This document shows positions 32,701 to 44,860 of a stretch of 64,000 bases of DNA, piece by piece. The DNA comes from Paracamarosporium sp. OC-R06-R3 (taxonomy: Eukaryota > Ascomycota > Dothideomycetes > Pleosporales > Didymosphaeriaceae), in the NCBI GenBank assembly GCA_019828545.1, contig JACVRA010000093.1, forward strand, positions 49,368 through 113,367, in the 5' to 3' direction. The translations under genes and the position numbers were made by a program. The notes below the pieces were generated by a model, which was given only the letters and a program-made list of their open reading frames with translations, ran no database searches and was not told where the DNA came from. Position 1 is the first letter of the stretch. Each line of letters opens with the position of its first letter.

Positions 32701-33944
32701 TCACCTCGTGGTAGCCACGTGCGAGTAATAGAGCCGAAAAATAGTGCGACTGACGGCGCCCCACGCGATTTCGAGCAACCTTCCACTACCGGTATGGCCG
32801 CCTTCGAAACGACGGCATCTTTCAGGGCATGTTGTGTTGTACATACCGACTGACCGAAGTGATGGCACTTGTTTTGTAGAGTGAAGCTTGCCAGCGGCGA
32901 TGGCGATGTGCTCAATCGTTGGACTGATGCTGCGGGGCCATGTTGCTGTGCTTGAAAGGATGCATGCAGTCGGGTGATGTAACGTGCAGTGTTATTACGT
33001 GCGAGTGGGCCTTTGCCTGGGCGGGCAGGCCAGAGGCAGCCCCCCAGGGAAGACACGGCGAGAGGCTTTAGGGCAGACGCGCCGTTCGCAGGTCGCTGTC
33101 GTAGAAGGCCGGTGACTTGATCGCTTACAGAGCCTGACAGCGATACCCCGAGTTTCGGGGAAGTGTCGACGTGGACCTGACTCGTCGGCTGTGGTGCCTG
33201 AGTGTGATGCAGGCAGCACGACCACAAACGTCTGGTTAGCGGCTCTGGTGATATAGGTGTTTGCAGTAAGGCGCGAGAGGGTCCACTGTGATGTGCGAGA
33301 GGCGTCCTGGGGCAGAATGTGACTGCTCGAAGCGTCCATGGTCGCTGAGGTGGGTCTCCGGGTGGTGGCAGCAGCAGCAGCAGCCGGCTGGAACTCGCAG
33401 ACGGGGAGTGCTCGTCGACAGCTATGCCAGATCCCGAGGCACCGGGGTCGCCAGCTTCATGCCATGCCGTGCCGTGCTGGTGAGGCGTGCGGGCCAGACC
33501 AGCGATGCGGCGGGCGGAGGGCGAATCCCGCCACGACGGTCCGGCCAGGCGTAATCTATCACGTGTGGCGCAGCTGCAAACACCCCCTAATGAGCCCCGT
33601 CCCGCGCACCAACTCGCCTCCATCGGTCTCTCGCGGCGACGGCAGGGGTCGCGAGACAGCCTGCAGCCTCTGCCAGGCTTGCCGGTGGATGCTGCTGTGG
33701 TTGCACGCGAGCCCTCAACTCGCCCGCAGCCTCTCTCCTTTCTGACTCTCATCTCGCCCTCGTCCATCTTCTTCCCCTGTCGTCTCAAGACTTCGTTTCC
33801 GGTCCGAACTACCCCTGCCCGCAAGCAAGGTCCCGCCTTGACCGCAGAGCCCACAGCCCGCGGCTTCGTCCTAGACGATCTTCCGCGCGCATTCTCCATG
33901 CTGAAACGAGTGTGAAGCGAGGACCAGCCATCTCCTGAAGTTCC
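29728..33944. other. Gene-poor spacer, 4.2 kb, with a long antisense open frame
   Basis: The left half (29.7-32.1 kb) has no coding signal; a short perfect hairpin lies at 29993-30013. The right half is GC-rich and carries a 583-codon minus-strand open frame (listed separately). Its last kilobase is the CT-rich leader of the Far1/Ste5-like gene. Confidence 0.5.
32148..33899 (-). other. 583-codon antisense open frame, probably non-coding
   Basis: The frame is stop-free from the ATG at 33899 to 32148 and open for 31 more codons upstream, reaching over the start of the Far1/Ste5-like gene. The product would be rich in Arg, Ser, Pro, Gly and scattered Cys, without hydrophobic core periodicity, domain, signal or splice sites that matter. 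That composition suggests chance in stop-poor GC-rich leader DNA or an antisense transcript. Its length is still surprising and is discussed in the findings. Confidence 0.25.
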
Positions 33945-36900
33945 ATGTCGACCATCCAATCCTCTTTGTCTCGCCGGAACCCACCCAGCCAACCCCCTCG
34001 CCGGAACGTGTCGTCGTCGGACATCGAGCAGAACCTCTTTGAACTCGGCCTTCTAGGACACCGGGCCCGCAAGAAGAGCAAGGAGAAGCCAAAGACTGTC
34101 GAGTTTGGATCAACGGTGGCCCACAGTAATTAACCACAGAAGCCGTGTCTCTGCGCTCGGTCCACTCATGTCTTTTCTAGGAGGCTATCGGCCCAGCTCG
34201 CGCAGTTCGCATTCGAAGAGCACCTTTGCGAGGAGCAACACGACGCTCGAATCCCAATTGCCCCCGCGCTCCGGCAGAGGCATGGCCGGCGTGCTCGACA
34301 TCGAACGCTCTCGCACGCGCCGCGAGCGCACCTTCATCGGCAGCGAGTGCGCCGTCTGCGAGGAGCCCCTGGAGCACACGCTGCGCGGCGAGCGGATCCT
34401 CCAGCTGTCGTGCGGCCATGTCTCCCACGAGGCCTGCTTCTACGAGTACATACGCGAATTCGACTCCCAGCACTGCCCCACGTGCAACGCAGCGCTGGGC
34501 CTGGACACCAGCCGGGGCGGGAATGTGCTGGACCTGGGTGAGTAGCGGCAGCGGGCGGCGGGCAGGCAGCATGGCGAGGGGCGCTGACAGAGAGGCAGAG
34601 AAATTGACCACCATTGTGCGGTCGGTGCAGAACGACGCGGGCAGCCACCGCAGCAACCAGAACACGCCCACGCCATGGGACAACCAGACGGTGCGGAGCG
34701 AGCCCACGGCACCTCAGACGACGGGCAGGCCGCGCAACGACAGCGACGTCAGCAGCCGGTACCAGCAGTCGCACGCGTCGCGGCCGCGGGACTCGCAGCG
34801 CGACTCGTCGCACTCGCGCGAGCGGTCTGACAACAACATGCGGGCGCTATCACGACAGCACCTGCGCAGCGACAGCGGGGCCACGGGCGTCGCGTCGTCG
34901 GGCGACTACGCGGCGACGCACGACGGGCGGCGGCACGACTACGACGTGCAGTCGATGGAGTCGAGCCTCAGCAGCCCGCGCGGGCTGCTCAAGAGCCCCA
35001 TCCCCGCGCCGACGGTGACGGTGCGCAGCGAGTTCCCGACGCTCAGCAAGTCGCGCCAGCAGCAGAGCCTGACGTGCCTGGTGACGGTCGAGGTGGTCGA
35101 GGGCAAGTGGCGGCCCGACCCCGACGACGTGCGAGGCGCGCCCCCCATGCCACCCATCGCGACAGAGCACCTTGCCCGCGCAAAGTCGCCGGTGCGCAGC
35201 CATCGTCAGTTCGAGGACGACACCCTCGACGAGATCACAGAAGACCTACATGCCCGTGTCGACAACTGGCACGGCCTCGACTTCTCGCGTTTCGGCAAGC
35301 TACGCCTTCACGGTCACGTGCGCGTTGGCAAGGACCGCCAGTCGTGGCAGGAGCTTGAGTGCTACCTCTTCTCCGAAATGCTCATCTGCGTCAAGGAGAA
35401 GAAGACGCCGCCGCCCGACAAGTGGGACCCCGACGCCCCGCCCCCCAAGAAGCCAAAGTGCACCCTCAAGGGCTCCATCCTCATCAAGAAGCACCTCAAC
35501 CAGGTCGAGCACTCGCCCGACGAGGCCATCCTGACCTTGAGCCTCTCCGTCGCCGAGCTGCCCTCGTTCCACCTGCAATTCCAGAACAGGAGTCAGCTCG
35601 AGCTCTGGAGGCGTGCCCTGATGGACATCCGCATGGACTTCCCCACGCCCCAGCGCATGCCCGACTACGATCAGGACAACTCGGGCACTGAGGACGAGGA
35701 CTACCGCCGGCCAAAGCGCATCTCGTCTATTGCCTCCTCGTACGGCGCCGCCCGCTCTACCGTGACCGCACCTACCGAGTACACCAGCTCGCGCGCTGGT
35801 GGACCCGAACCGCGGCTCTCGGGCGGTCTACACGTACCCCTCGACATCGTTGTCGTCATCCCAGTTTCGTCGTCCATGCAGGGCTTGAAGATCAATCTGC
35901 TGCGCGACACGCTCCGCTTCCTGGTGCAGAACCTGGGCGAGCGTGACCGCATGGGTCTGGTCACGTTTGGCTCCAGCGGTGGCGGGGTCCCCATTGTGGG
36001 CATGACGAGCAAGAACTGGAGAGACTGGTCAAAGGTCCTCGACTCGATTCGACCCGTCGGCCAGAAGAGCTTGCGCGCTGATGTCGTTGAGGGTGCTAAC
36101 GTGGCTATGGACTTGCTCATGCAGCGCAAGTCGAACAATCCCCTATCTAGCATTCTCCTGATCAGCGATTCATCAACTTCGGATGCTGAGAGCGTTGATT
36201 TTGTCGTGTCCCGAGCCGAAGCCGCAAAGTAAGTTCACTCATGAATTACCGCTGCCCGTTTCAGACAGCTGACTGTAGGCAGGGTTGCCATCCATTCTTT
36301 TGGTCTCGGACTGACCCACAAGCCCGACACCATGATTGAGCTGTCCACGCGTACGAAGGCGTCATATACGTACGTGAAGGACTGGATGATGCTGCGCGAA
36401 TGCGTGGCAGGATGTCTTGGTTCTTTGCAAACCACTTCCCACCAGAATGTGAAGCTCAAACTACGCCTTCCCGAAGGATCACCGGCAAAATTTGTCAAGA
36501 TCAGTGGTGCCTTGCACATCACCAAGCGCGCTACCGGTCGCGATGCCGAAGCGTCGTTGGGCGACCTGCGCTTCGGAGACAAGAGGGGTACGTCTTTGAA
36601 TACAGTACACACTACACGTTCGAGCACTAACATGCTTCTGCAGACATCCTGGTACAACTAGCGATTTCACCAGACACCGCGTCTCCGGAGCAGCTTCCGC
36701 AAGACCCTTGGGAAACCATCGTTTCAGGCTTAGAAGCCCTAGGCGGGCCTCTCGACCAGGATGAATCCCGCAGCCTCAGTGTCGAGGAAGTGCCCTTGAT
36801 CCAGGCGGATCTTACTTACGGCGATATCCTAAGGGACGGTTCAATCGCACACCTGCCACGCCCATCCCTGTTGGCCATTACTATACTGCCCTCATTGTCG

Positions 36901-37506
36901 AAGAAGAACTCGAGCGGCCGACCGCCGACGCCACCTATCCCGCCGCATCCTCATGTCGTGCAGCGGCGAATGGAGCTGCTGACCTCAGATATGCTGACGC
37001 GCGCGCTTACTCTAGTTTCGCGGGGTCAACATGAGCGGGCGCACCACCTACTGAAAGAGACACGAAGTATATTGAAGGGTCTTGGCAAGGGTGGGCTACC
37101 TCCTCTACCACCGCCTGGTCACCGACGAAACGATCCGCCAAGTGCAGCTGGCAGCACGGGTCAATCGTCACCGGTGGAAGGCAGCGACCGCCCGAGGACG
37201 CCGTCGCCACATGCAGAGAACCCTTTCACCCCTGCAGCTGGTATCGACGCGACAACCATGCATGCGCTCGACGCTGAGTTGGAGTCGAGTTTGGAGTGGA
37301 TCAACCACCCTGCAGTGTTCGGCCGCGACTCGCGCAAGGCTGTGCTCCAAGCGATTGGCGTCATTTCATCTCAACGTGCATACACATTCCGGACCCCATC
37401 CGAAGCCCTGTGGGCCGACCGCATCTTGGGCGTCAAACGCTTGGCCGAACGCTCACGCGAGTGGCGCGAGGCCGGCGACGATCAGCCGCTCATGGAAGAG
37501 AACTAG
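33945..37506 (+). CDS. RING-H2, PH-like and vWA domain protein resembling Far1/Ste5
   Basis: Five exons: 33945-34125, 34181-34537, 34599-36228, 36283-36587 and 36644-37506. Introns are 55, 61, 54 and 56 bp and the product has 1,111 residues. A RING-H2 finger covers about 117-162: C-A-V-C, C-G-H-x-x-H-x-x-C, then C-P-T-C. A Ser/Arg/Gln-rich linker follows. A PH-like fold spans about 400-525, rich in Lys and with a Pro/Lys insertion. A vWA-like domain begins near 589; its metal site reads I-P-V-S-S-S-M, so the usual first Asp is Pro. The same order of RING, PH and vWA is known from yeast mating scaffolds Far1 and Ste5. By analogy it would tether pheromone-pathway kinases at the membrane; partners are not shown by the sequence. 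The C terminus is helical with Pro-rich loops. Confidence 0.85.
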
Positions 37507-40500
37507 TTGTTTGGCCATGTCCGTTCGATTTCCGCACCGTCTACGCATTTCTACTGTACCATAATTATTCTGGCAACGGGCCAGCCTTCACTTCCTGGAT
37601 GTCCTTTATTCTCGGACCAGCCTTTGATGACGTTTGATTACGGCGATTCGGCGATCATATATACAACGGTGCCCTGTGATTATGTCTTTATCGCGGTGTA
37701 CCGAGTTATGGGGTTGGGGTCAGTTTTGCTGCCTGCCAGAGTCCTTGTCCAGCTTTCCTTTGTTTACGAATGATACCACAAGCGACATGCCGCCTTTTTT
37801 TTGTTTCCTTCTTTGTGCAACTGGTTTGGAAAGACAAAACTATCGAGTAGTTTCTCTTTGGGATGATACCACCTATCTATTATTCGTAGCGTCGTTGTAG
37901 ACAGCCATCAATGAATTTCCTTGACATGCAAGACCAGTCCTCACACGCCCTCGTACACCCAGGGATTTCTTTCCATGTACTTCTGGTCGTCACCCATGAA
38001 TGCTATAGTAAGACTGCAGATATCGCACGAATCATACCGGCGCTTTGTCGGTGGTTATCAAAGTCCGTGAAAGGACGGCTCGATCCATGTCTACAGCGCG
38101 CCACAATCGTCGACTGTTCCAATCGATCTGCAGTCTCCCGGACCCAATATTCCCGCAGGCAGCCACCAGCACTCGTATTGTCAAAGACACGTTTTGGGGT
38201 GCGCGCGTCATTTGGCCCCAGTGAACCCAAACCCGATGTCACAATCCACCCTAGATGCCAAACCTGGCTGACACTGACGAGACGGTGGGTATCCGACTGC
38301 CCGGGGCTCGCTCTGCAGATCTTGAAACATAACACTTGGGTTCGAGGCAAGAAGATGCCGGTAGATGCAGTTCGCTGCAGCTTTGGGGCCCTGGCGACCC
38401 TGGCGACGTGGCTCGGGGGTCAAAAGACCAGTCAAAACGGGCGCTCAGCCTCGCTGCGTGCAACCCGCATGCGGAGGTGAGCCTTGCAATCTACGCAGGC
38501 CTGCAGTGTTCCCTGCAGGCGTGCCGGGGCCTGGGGAGGAGTGGACAGCGGCCGCTGTCGAGTGTGGTTCGTGAGTGGAGGGGTGATTCTGTTTGCTATT
38601 TCGGTGCTCGAGCGATGATGCATTTTGGGCGATTCTCGGGAGAGGGTGGCGCTAGGGGCGGGTGGCCATGTGGTCATGGAGTGGTGAGTGCATCCATCGG
38701 ACTTGGGCATGCTCGTGGGTGCGCGTGTGGGTGTGGGTGCGAATCTCCGTGCGATAGGTCGGGCACGTCGTACAGCACGATCTATCTCTTGCTACGGCCT
38801 TGGACTGATGTCGCGAGGCGTGCTGCCGACCTGAAGGATTCCATGGTTCTGTCCAGAGTACAGCATCAGCCATACATGACAGCTCGAACTCAGCGGCATA
38901 GCGCATGAGTAGTGCTGCTCGCCTGAGCGCGCCGTACCGCCCGTCAGCCTCCATCAGCAGATGACGATCCGGCCAATAGCCTTTGCGAGCGTAGGGAGTA
39001 GTTCGCAGAGAGGACTACGGGTGTGGCGGCGGGAAATGCGGAGAGGAACGGGCCTGTCTCTGCACACAATGCGAGGCACCGGTGGACTGCTTGGGGGGAC
39101 TTCTGGAAAGCGAACGGATGCGATCGTATGCGGAAGGCGGCAGTCGTGGGGGACTTGGTCTGCTCCGTCGCCCGGCATGGTGAATTGGACGGATGCAAGG
39201 CGTTTATTCGACGACTCCAGCAGCGACGCAGGAACCGCGTAGCGTGGATGGAGCGCGTGTCGCCGTCTTACCACATGAAGATGCAGCATGCAACGCGATG
39301 CCCACTCTGCCATCCGCGTGTCGACTCGCGCGCGCAAAAAAACCGCCTCCTATCGCAGGCTAATCGTGCTCGCGCAATAGCAGCCCTCTGCTATGATAAC
39401 TCGGATGGCATATATCCCAACTGTATCGAGCCGAAGGATGGAGTCCCCAAACGTGCTAGCCTTGCGTCTTCACAACGTCCGGCATCCTTCACCAGCCACA
39501 CCCCGAGAGCTGCTATACCGGTGTAGCAGCCCAGAAGGAGCGGACACGGGCTCGCTTGGTGCTGCATCTGTGGAAAGCCAAAACGCCGTGCGTTGGGACC
39601 AGGAAGCCCGTTCGCTGGCCGTTGAAGCGACGCTCTCGTGCTATGTTTAGGTCCATGTGCGGCTCTCTGTCGTCGACATGTTTCTGCAACCTTCTCCCAG
39701 AACTCGCATCCCTTCCCAGCCCGTCCTATCCATCACACCGGCGCCATCCCTCCGCCCAGCCCACCACAGATCCTCAAGGCTGAGCTCCTCTTCGAGACTA
39801 GCCACGACGCAGTGTGCTCGTTGCAGTCAAAGGTCTACGCCCCGAACCCGCCTGCAACAGCCCCCCCAGCAATGGTACGACAAAACGCCCATATGCCCCA
39901 CTGCGCCGGCATCCCACCGCGAACGCGTATGGTTCGCGTTAAATCTCTTCCACTCCCATGTTCTCAGGAACGTCGAGCGCATCAGGTGAGTTCAGCCCCA
40001 TGTCTTTGCAAGTGATGATCCCTTCGCGTTCGCATCGTCCCATCTCCCAAAACAGTCATGGCCTCCCGTCCATGGCCCGCCTCGTTTCTAAATCTTCCAT
40101 CTCGCCGATGCCCGGCGTCGGAACGTGTTCCCCTCCCGCTATACGGTACGCCTCGTAATGGGAGTGTGATGGAGCAGGGTTCTCGTGCAGCAAAAGTGTG
40201 ATGCAACGCCATGGCCGGAAGGGTTGTTTCGCTGCGGCACGGCCGTCTGTCTTCCTGAGCGAGCTCGAGCAATGGGGTGTATTGTCGCACCATGGCCGTC
40301 TGTAAAAGCCCAGGCCTGCCGTTCGCAACGACGTTGTGTCTTGGCATGGGTTTTCGACTGCTGCACTGTGGTTGGCGGGTGGGGGTTAGTGCACTACTAC
40401 GTGACAAGGCTAGTACCAACCTCTCAGCTCTAGAGTATCTGCTACTATTCCTACGCAAAGATTGTAATCATCAGCTTAACAGAAAGCATGGATGCTCTAT

Positions 40501-41247
40501 GCACATTGCATTCACTGAGAAACTGCTCTAATTGTCCAAAATATCTCCAACGAGAATTGCCCACCTCTCGAACCGTCACTAAGTGCACCGTGGAGATCGT
40601 GCTTGATTCACATCACGAGCAGTATAGAAAGCCGAGAACCTCCATTAATCGTTTGCTTTCGTCTAGCGTCGAAGCATTCTTTATGGGATATAACCATAAC
40701 TCTTTCATGAACACAAGACGGTAGAGTATTAGCAGGAATCTGCTTTGATGAAAGGCAGTGGTGAACCTACTTCCGTCATCTAGCATTAGAATACTGGAAA
40801 TTTTCTACTCCTAACAAGCGGAGACATTATACGGACTAAACAACTGGCCGAAGTGTGCGAAGGCCTTCGAGAGGGCCCTCATTCTGGATTTTTCCGCACC
40901 CAAGTATTGTTATAGACGATGCCGTGGCTAGCTGACAAAGGGATCTCAGCCGCCCGACGGCTATAGTATATCATACCTTTAGAATTCGTCACATGTCACC
41001 CTTGCCTTGGTTTCTCCGTCCTAGGTTTGCTCGAAGTGGAAACGGATAAATCAATACAATATCCTTCTTTGTTTTCTCGCAACCCATTTTGTCATGGCGT
41101 TGCTTTCATTGAGTGTTTGCAGACAAAGAGATGCATCGTGTAAGTACAAGCTCAAACTACGCAGGTAGAACTCAAACTTTCTATGAGCTTTCTTGCTCAT
41201 ATTCTTATCGCACGTACTCAATTTCCTTTTGAGCCTTGACAGCGAAA
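37507..41247. other. Gene-poor spacer, 3.7 kb
   Basis: Several overlapping frames around 37.9-40.2 kb on both strands, none with convincing composition. A possible coding exon at 39675-39989 ends in a good donor (GTGAGT) but has no partner I can confirm. The last 200 bases are the promoter of the orphan gene. Confidence 0.45.
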
Positions 41248-43087
41248 ATGTCCTCAAAGACCAAAACATTAACCAAAACGTCCACGGGTCAAGAACCAGC
41301 GGACAGTATGGCGACAGCTGAAGAACCATTGGTGATACCTAAAAAGACCCCTCTTCACACCATCGTCTTCTTTCCGATCGACTATGACGACCCGGACAAC
41401 GAAGACATCTCAGAAGCAGCACATGCTGAAAACGCCCTGAGCACTGGACCACACGAAGGAATGTTTCGAGAGCCTGCCCTTCCTGTTGGTGCTCAGACCC
41501 ATCTTCCTCAGGATCAACTGCCCTCGTATTTTGCCGACGAACACTTCCAAAGGGTCGAAAAGAGGTTGCGCTACACGTACAAAGAGGGCCGCGAAGAAGT
41601 CGTCGAACCCAGTTATGCCTCTAAAAAAGGCCAGGGCAATGACACTGTCAAGTTCCTCCACCAGATGGCAGTTTTCATGGAGCTGCTCAAAGGATACGGT
41701 TTCAAAACAGTGTACGCTCGCAACTTGCAGTCTGCGCTACGTCATTCAAGAAGGCTTTCAGACGTCTTGGATGCCCAGAATCCAAAGAGTCCGTCGCTCT
41801 CACACCGTATAATTTCGGCAACTTCGAATGCTTCGAGCGTGGATCCATATACACATCACGTAAGTTATACGAGCACGGGAGGCTCCAAAATTGACGCGCT
41901 CGGGAACCGCAAAGAGCGAGTGATGCTATTTACTTACCGCGCAGTCGGTTCAAGGTTGCAGATGTTTGCCCGCGCATATGATGCCGTCATGCACGAAAGA
42001 GTGTTGGTCTATCCGTCCAGAGCGGAAGTCGGGTGGGACTATGCCAAAATCTACGACATCAAAGCTTTTGATACAATCAACGAGGCCGGACGGAACCCTT
42101 CCTGGAGACCGAAGTGGCATTTGTGTGCTGACCCCAACGTTCCAGAGCAGTACGATTGCGAAATTCAAAAGTCATATCCCGAAGTGTATGAAGGCAAGAC
42201 CCAAGTGCTAAAAAGGGGCCACAGCAGCTGTAGTTCACACGTCAAGACGGTCACCTGGGAATATTGGAATAAGAAGCAACCGGCATGCCATACTTCGCTG
42301 CAAAGCTTTCACGAATCCTTGGAAAGTCAGGATCGCATCCGAGTCATGAACCACCGTAAATTGGCAAAAAAGCGAGAAAACTATATTTTGCACCAGTCGA
42401 GCTTTTTCAATTATATACATCAAGAGTATGTTGAATCTCTTGCGGTGTGGGGGGAGTTGAGAATCTTCATTGCGATGCGAAACATTGAAAGCCCTGATGG
42501 AAAACCAACCGGGAAGAGAGAGCCCTACGTGGTTGATATCATCAAAACTTACTTCCATACAGATGACGAGAAGAAGGGCTACCCGGACAAGCTCAAAGCG
42601 AGACAGAAGGCCGCGAGTGCTGCTCCGACCGGGGGTGAGAGTTCATCCGCGACAAAAGGCAACTCTGATGCGCAAGGATCCGAAGAGCCCATCATACGCT
42701 GCATATACAGCGCTCCCAACATGGTTGTCTCGCGACTCAATCTTTCTAGCACCCAAGGCTTCCCAGAATATCCCGACATCACAGTACCCGTCATTGAGAG
42801 GTACGCCCTTTCCCAGTACAGACGACTATACAGACGCTACAGAGTTACGTTCAAGTCTTTGGAAGTAGGAGTAAGGATGGACCTTGGTATCGGCCCCAGC
42901 CGCAAGGAGCTTTTCATCAACGAAGTCACGAGATGGTGGTTTGCCTCATGGTTCGGGGTTTATGAGGACGTCGACAGACAGGACGTAGTTCCCAAAGCGT
43001 TCGCGAAGAGTTTCGCCGAAGTGTTTCACGCCTCCGAGCGGGATACGACTGGAGAAAGTGATTACGAGAACAGCGTTGATGGGAAAA

Positions 43088-43121
<34 letters not shown>

Positions 43122-43545
43122 TGCCGATGACGACTCGGCCAAGCTGCCCCAGAATCAGGCAGTGAAGAAGACAGCAACACGCAAAGGTAAGGGTAAGAGT
43201 GGAGCCAAGGGTAAGGGTAAGGGTAAAGCCAAGAGTAAGGGTAAGGGTAAAGCCAAGAGTAAGGCAAAGAGCCAAGCCCAGGGGGATGGTGATGGTAAAG
43301 GACAAAAGACGAGCACGGGGAAACGCAAACGCGATACCAATAACAACGCCGCGAACGCGCCGCCGACGACGAAGAAGAGGACGACAGCGACGGCGAAGAC
43401 AGCGACGGCGAAGACAGCGACGGCGAAGACAGCGACGGCGAAGACAGCGACGGCGAAGACAGCAACGACGACGAGATCACTCAGGGATAGGACTGCCATT
43501 AAGAAACCAGATCGCTACAAGGATTTTGAAGAGTCTGAAACATAG
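41248..43545 (+). CDS. Orphan protein with Asp run and basic repeat tail, 765 aa
   Basis: Single exon from ATG 41248. The N-terminal ~590 residues look globular: mixed charge, many aromatic residues and several Cys, with blocks such as E-R-V-L-V-Y-P-S-R-A-E-V-G-W-D-Y and V-T-R-W-W-F-A-S-W-F-G-V-Y. No family is recognised. After residue 615 the protein turns low-complexity: about ten Asp coded by a GAC run, then a Lys/Gly/Ala/Ser block of KGKGKAKSK type, then five copies of K-T-A-T-A coded by a 15-bp tandem repeat. A basic tail of this kind suggests nuclear or nucleic-acid contact, which is inference. The gene has no intron in 2.3 kb, unlike most neighbours, and is flanked by gene-poor DNA on both sides, so lineage-restricted origin or retroposition is possible. 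Confidence 0.75.
43093..43122 (+). repeat. GAC trinucleotide run (poly-Asp coding)
   Basis: About ten tandem GAC triplets inside the orphan gene, encoding poly-Asp. Confidence 0.85.
43384..43458 (+). repeat. 15-bp coding minisatellite, 5 perfect copies
   Basis: Unit ACAGCGACGGCGAAG repeated five times without a mismatch, adding five K-T-A-T-A units to the protein. Perfect identity implies recent expansion. Confidence 0.9.
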
Positions 43546-44860
43546 CAAGCATTATGTAGTGCCTGATTTAGTTTCTCGTTGAAATATCTCTGAGGCGCGT
43601 GGGCAGCGATTTGACGGTACATATGCTGTTTTCCTAAACGTTCGTATACATACTGTTTTTCGTTATTATTTTAAAGTCACATCTCATAGAGGTATACATA
43701 ACCAATGTCTTTGTATAATATTATGCGCGATTCGTTTTCAAATAAGCCCACAGGTCATCGCTCCCGGTTCTGTAGTTGTATACTGTTTGAGCAGAAACTG
43801 ACATTGCCGATTTGTCCTCGTTGAATCCTACTTTTGTGCAAATGAGTTGGAAATTACAGAGGATATAGAGAAGAAGGTGGTCTTGGTGTTCTGCCTTGCT
43901 TGATGTCTAGTATACATTACTGCGTTACAGACTGCGCGACTGGGAAACAAGGTTTCGCAATTTACGACTAGGAAAATCGTACGGTTTAGTTTTCGTAAGG
44001 TGGAACCGTTTTGAGCGGAACAAGATAAGGGTCTTATTCGTTGATTGAGAAAGCATTTGATATAGGATTTTTGGCCTCAATTACCTGGCGATAGATGTAA
44101 CCGCAATGCTACCATAGTATCTCATTGGGACAGCATATCACCCGAGTTAGTGTACGTCTGACGGAAAGAGCTCCTCGATGGAACCCAATTTACGCGTAGA
44201 AGCATTGCAAATACCGAATGCTTATAGGTGGTGAGTGTCTTGCCATGTAAGAGAAAACCGGCAGTGGAGTTGAGAACATCCAAGGAAAGGTGACGTTCTA
44301 GTTACCAGCTGTTCACGTCTGCACACAACAAGAGAATAGAGAAAGAGGCACAAACATTGTCCTAGTTTTACATATTGAGGCATAAAGAAAGATGCGGGCC
44401 ATTGCAGCAAGCATGCATAGACGGAGAGAGCTCTATTCTGGCACTCAGTCGAATTCGACCCTTGCGTGGCGATTGTAGGAATCTCTGCAAACCGCCGAAT
44501 GACTGCAACGTGAATCCATTCATCAATCTAGTTGGCCGGAATATCGGAAAGCCTTGATGTCTGGTGCAGCGGATCTAGCACCGGTTCAGCTCAGTGTTTT
44601 GGCGAAGCAGAATGGCCAAGGACAAAGCAAAACAGACGTGTAAAGAGAACTAGAGTTGGAGAAGAGTCATCAAGCATTCATTCGTGCATCATTAGGCATC
44701 GGCGCTGCTCAAACCATAGCAAGAGTTGTTGTACAGGTAATAGTATACAAGAAAAATTGTATTCCTTCTCGGCCCTACCACCCGCCACCGTCCTGTCGCC
44801 AGAAATTGTTGAATTGTTGCGCTATTCTTAATTAACCAACGAGGAACCTTTTATGCGCAT
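43546..44860. other. Intergenic, 1.3 kb, converging 3' ends
   Basis: AT-rich 3' flank of the orphan gene (43600-43760) and 3' flank of the Oma1 gene. No gene supported. Confidence 0.5.

Noticed and set aside
34226..34598. In-frame upstream extension of the large scaffold exon
   Set aside because: The RING finger lies in a different frame here, and the intron at 34538-34598 joins the true frames; the extension is Arg/Pro/Ala-rich shadow.
37911..38480. 189-codon plus-strand frame
   Set aside because: Rich in Arg, Thr and Ser without structure; antisense frames of similar length overlap it.
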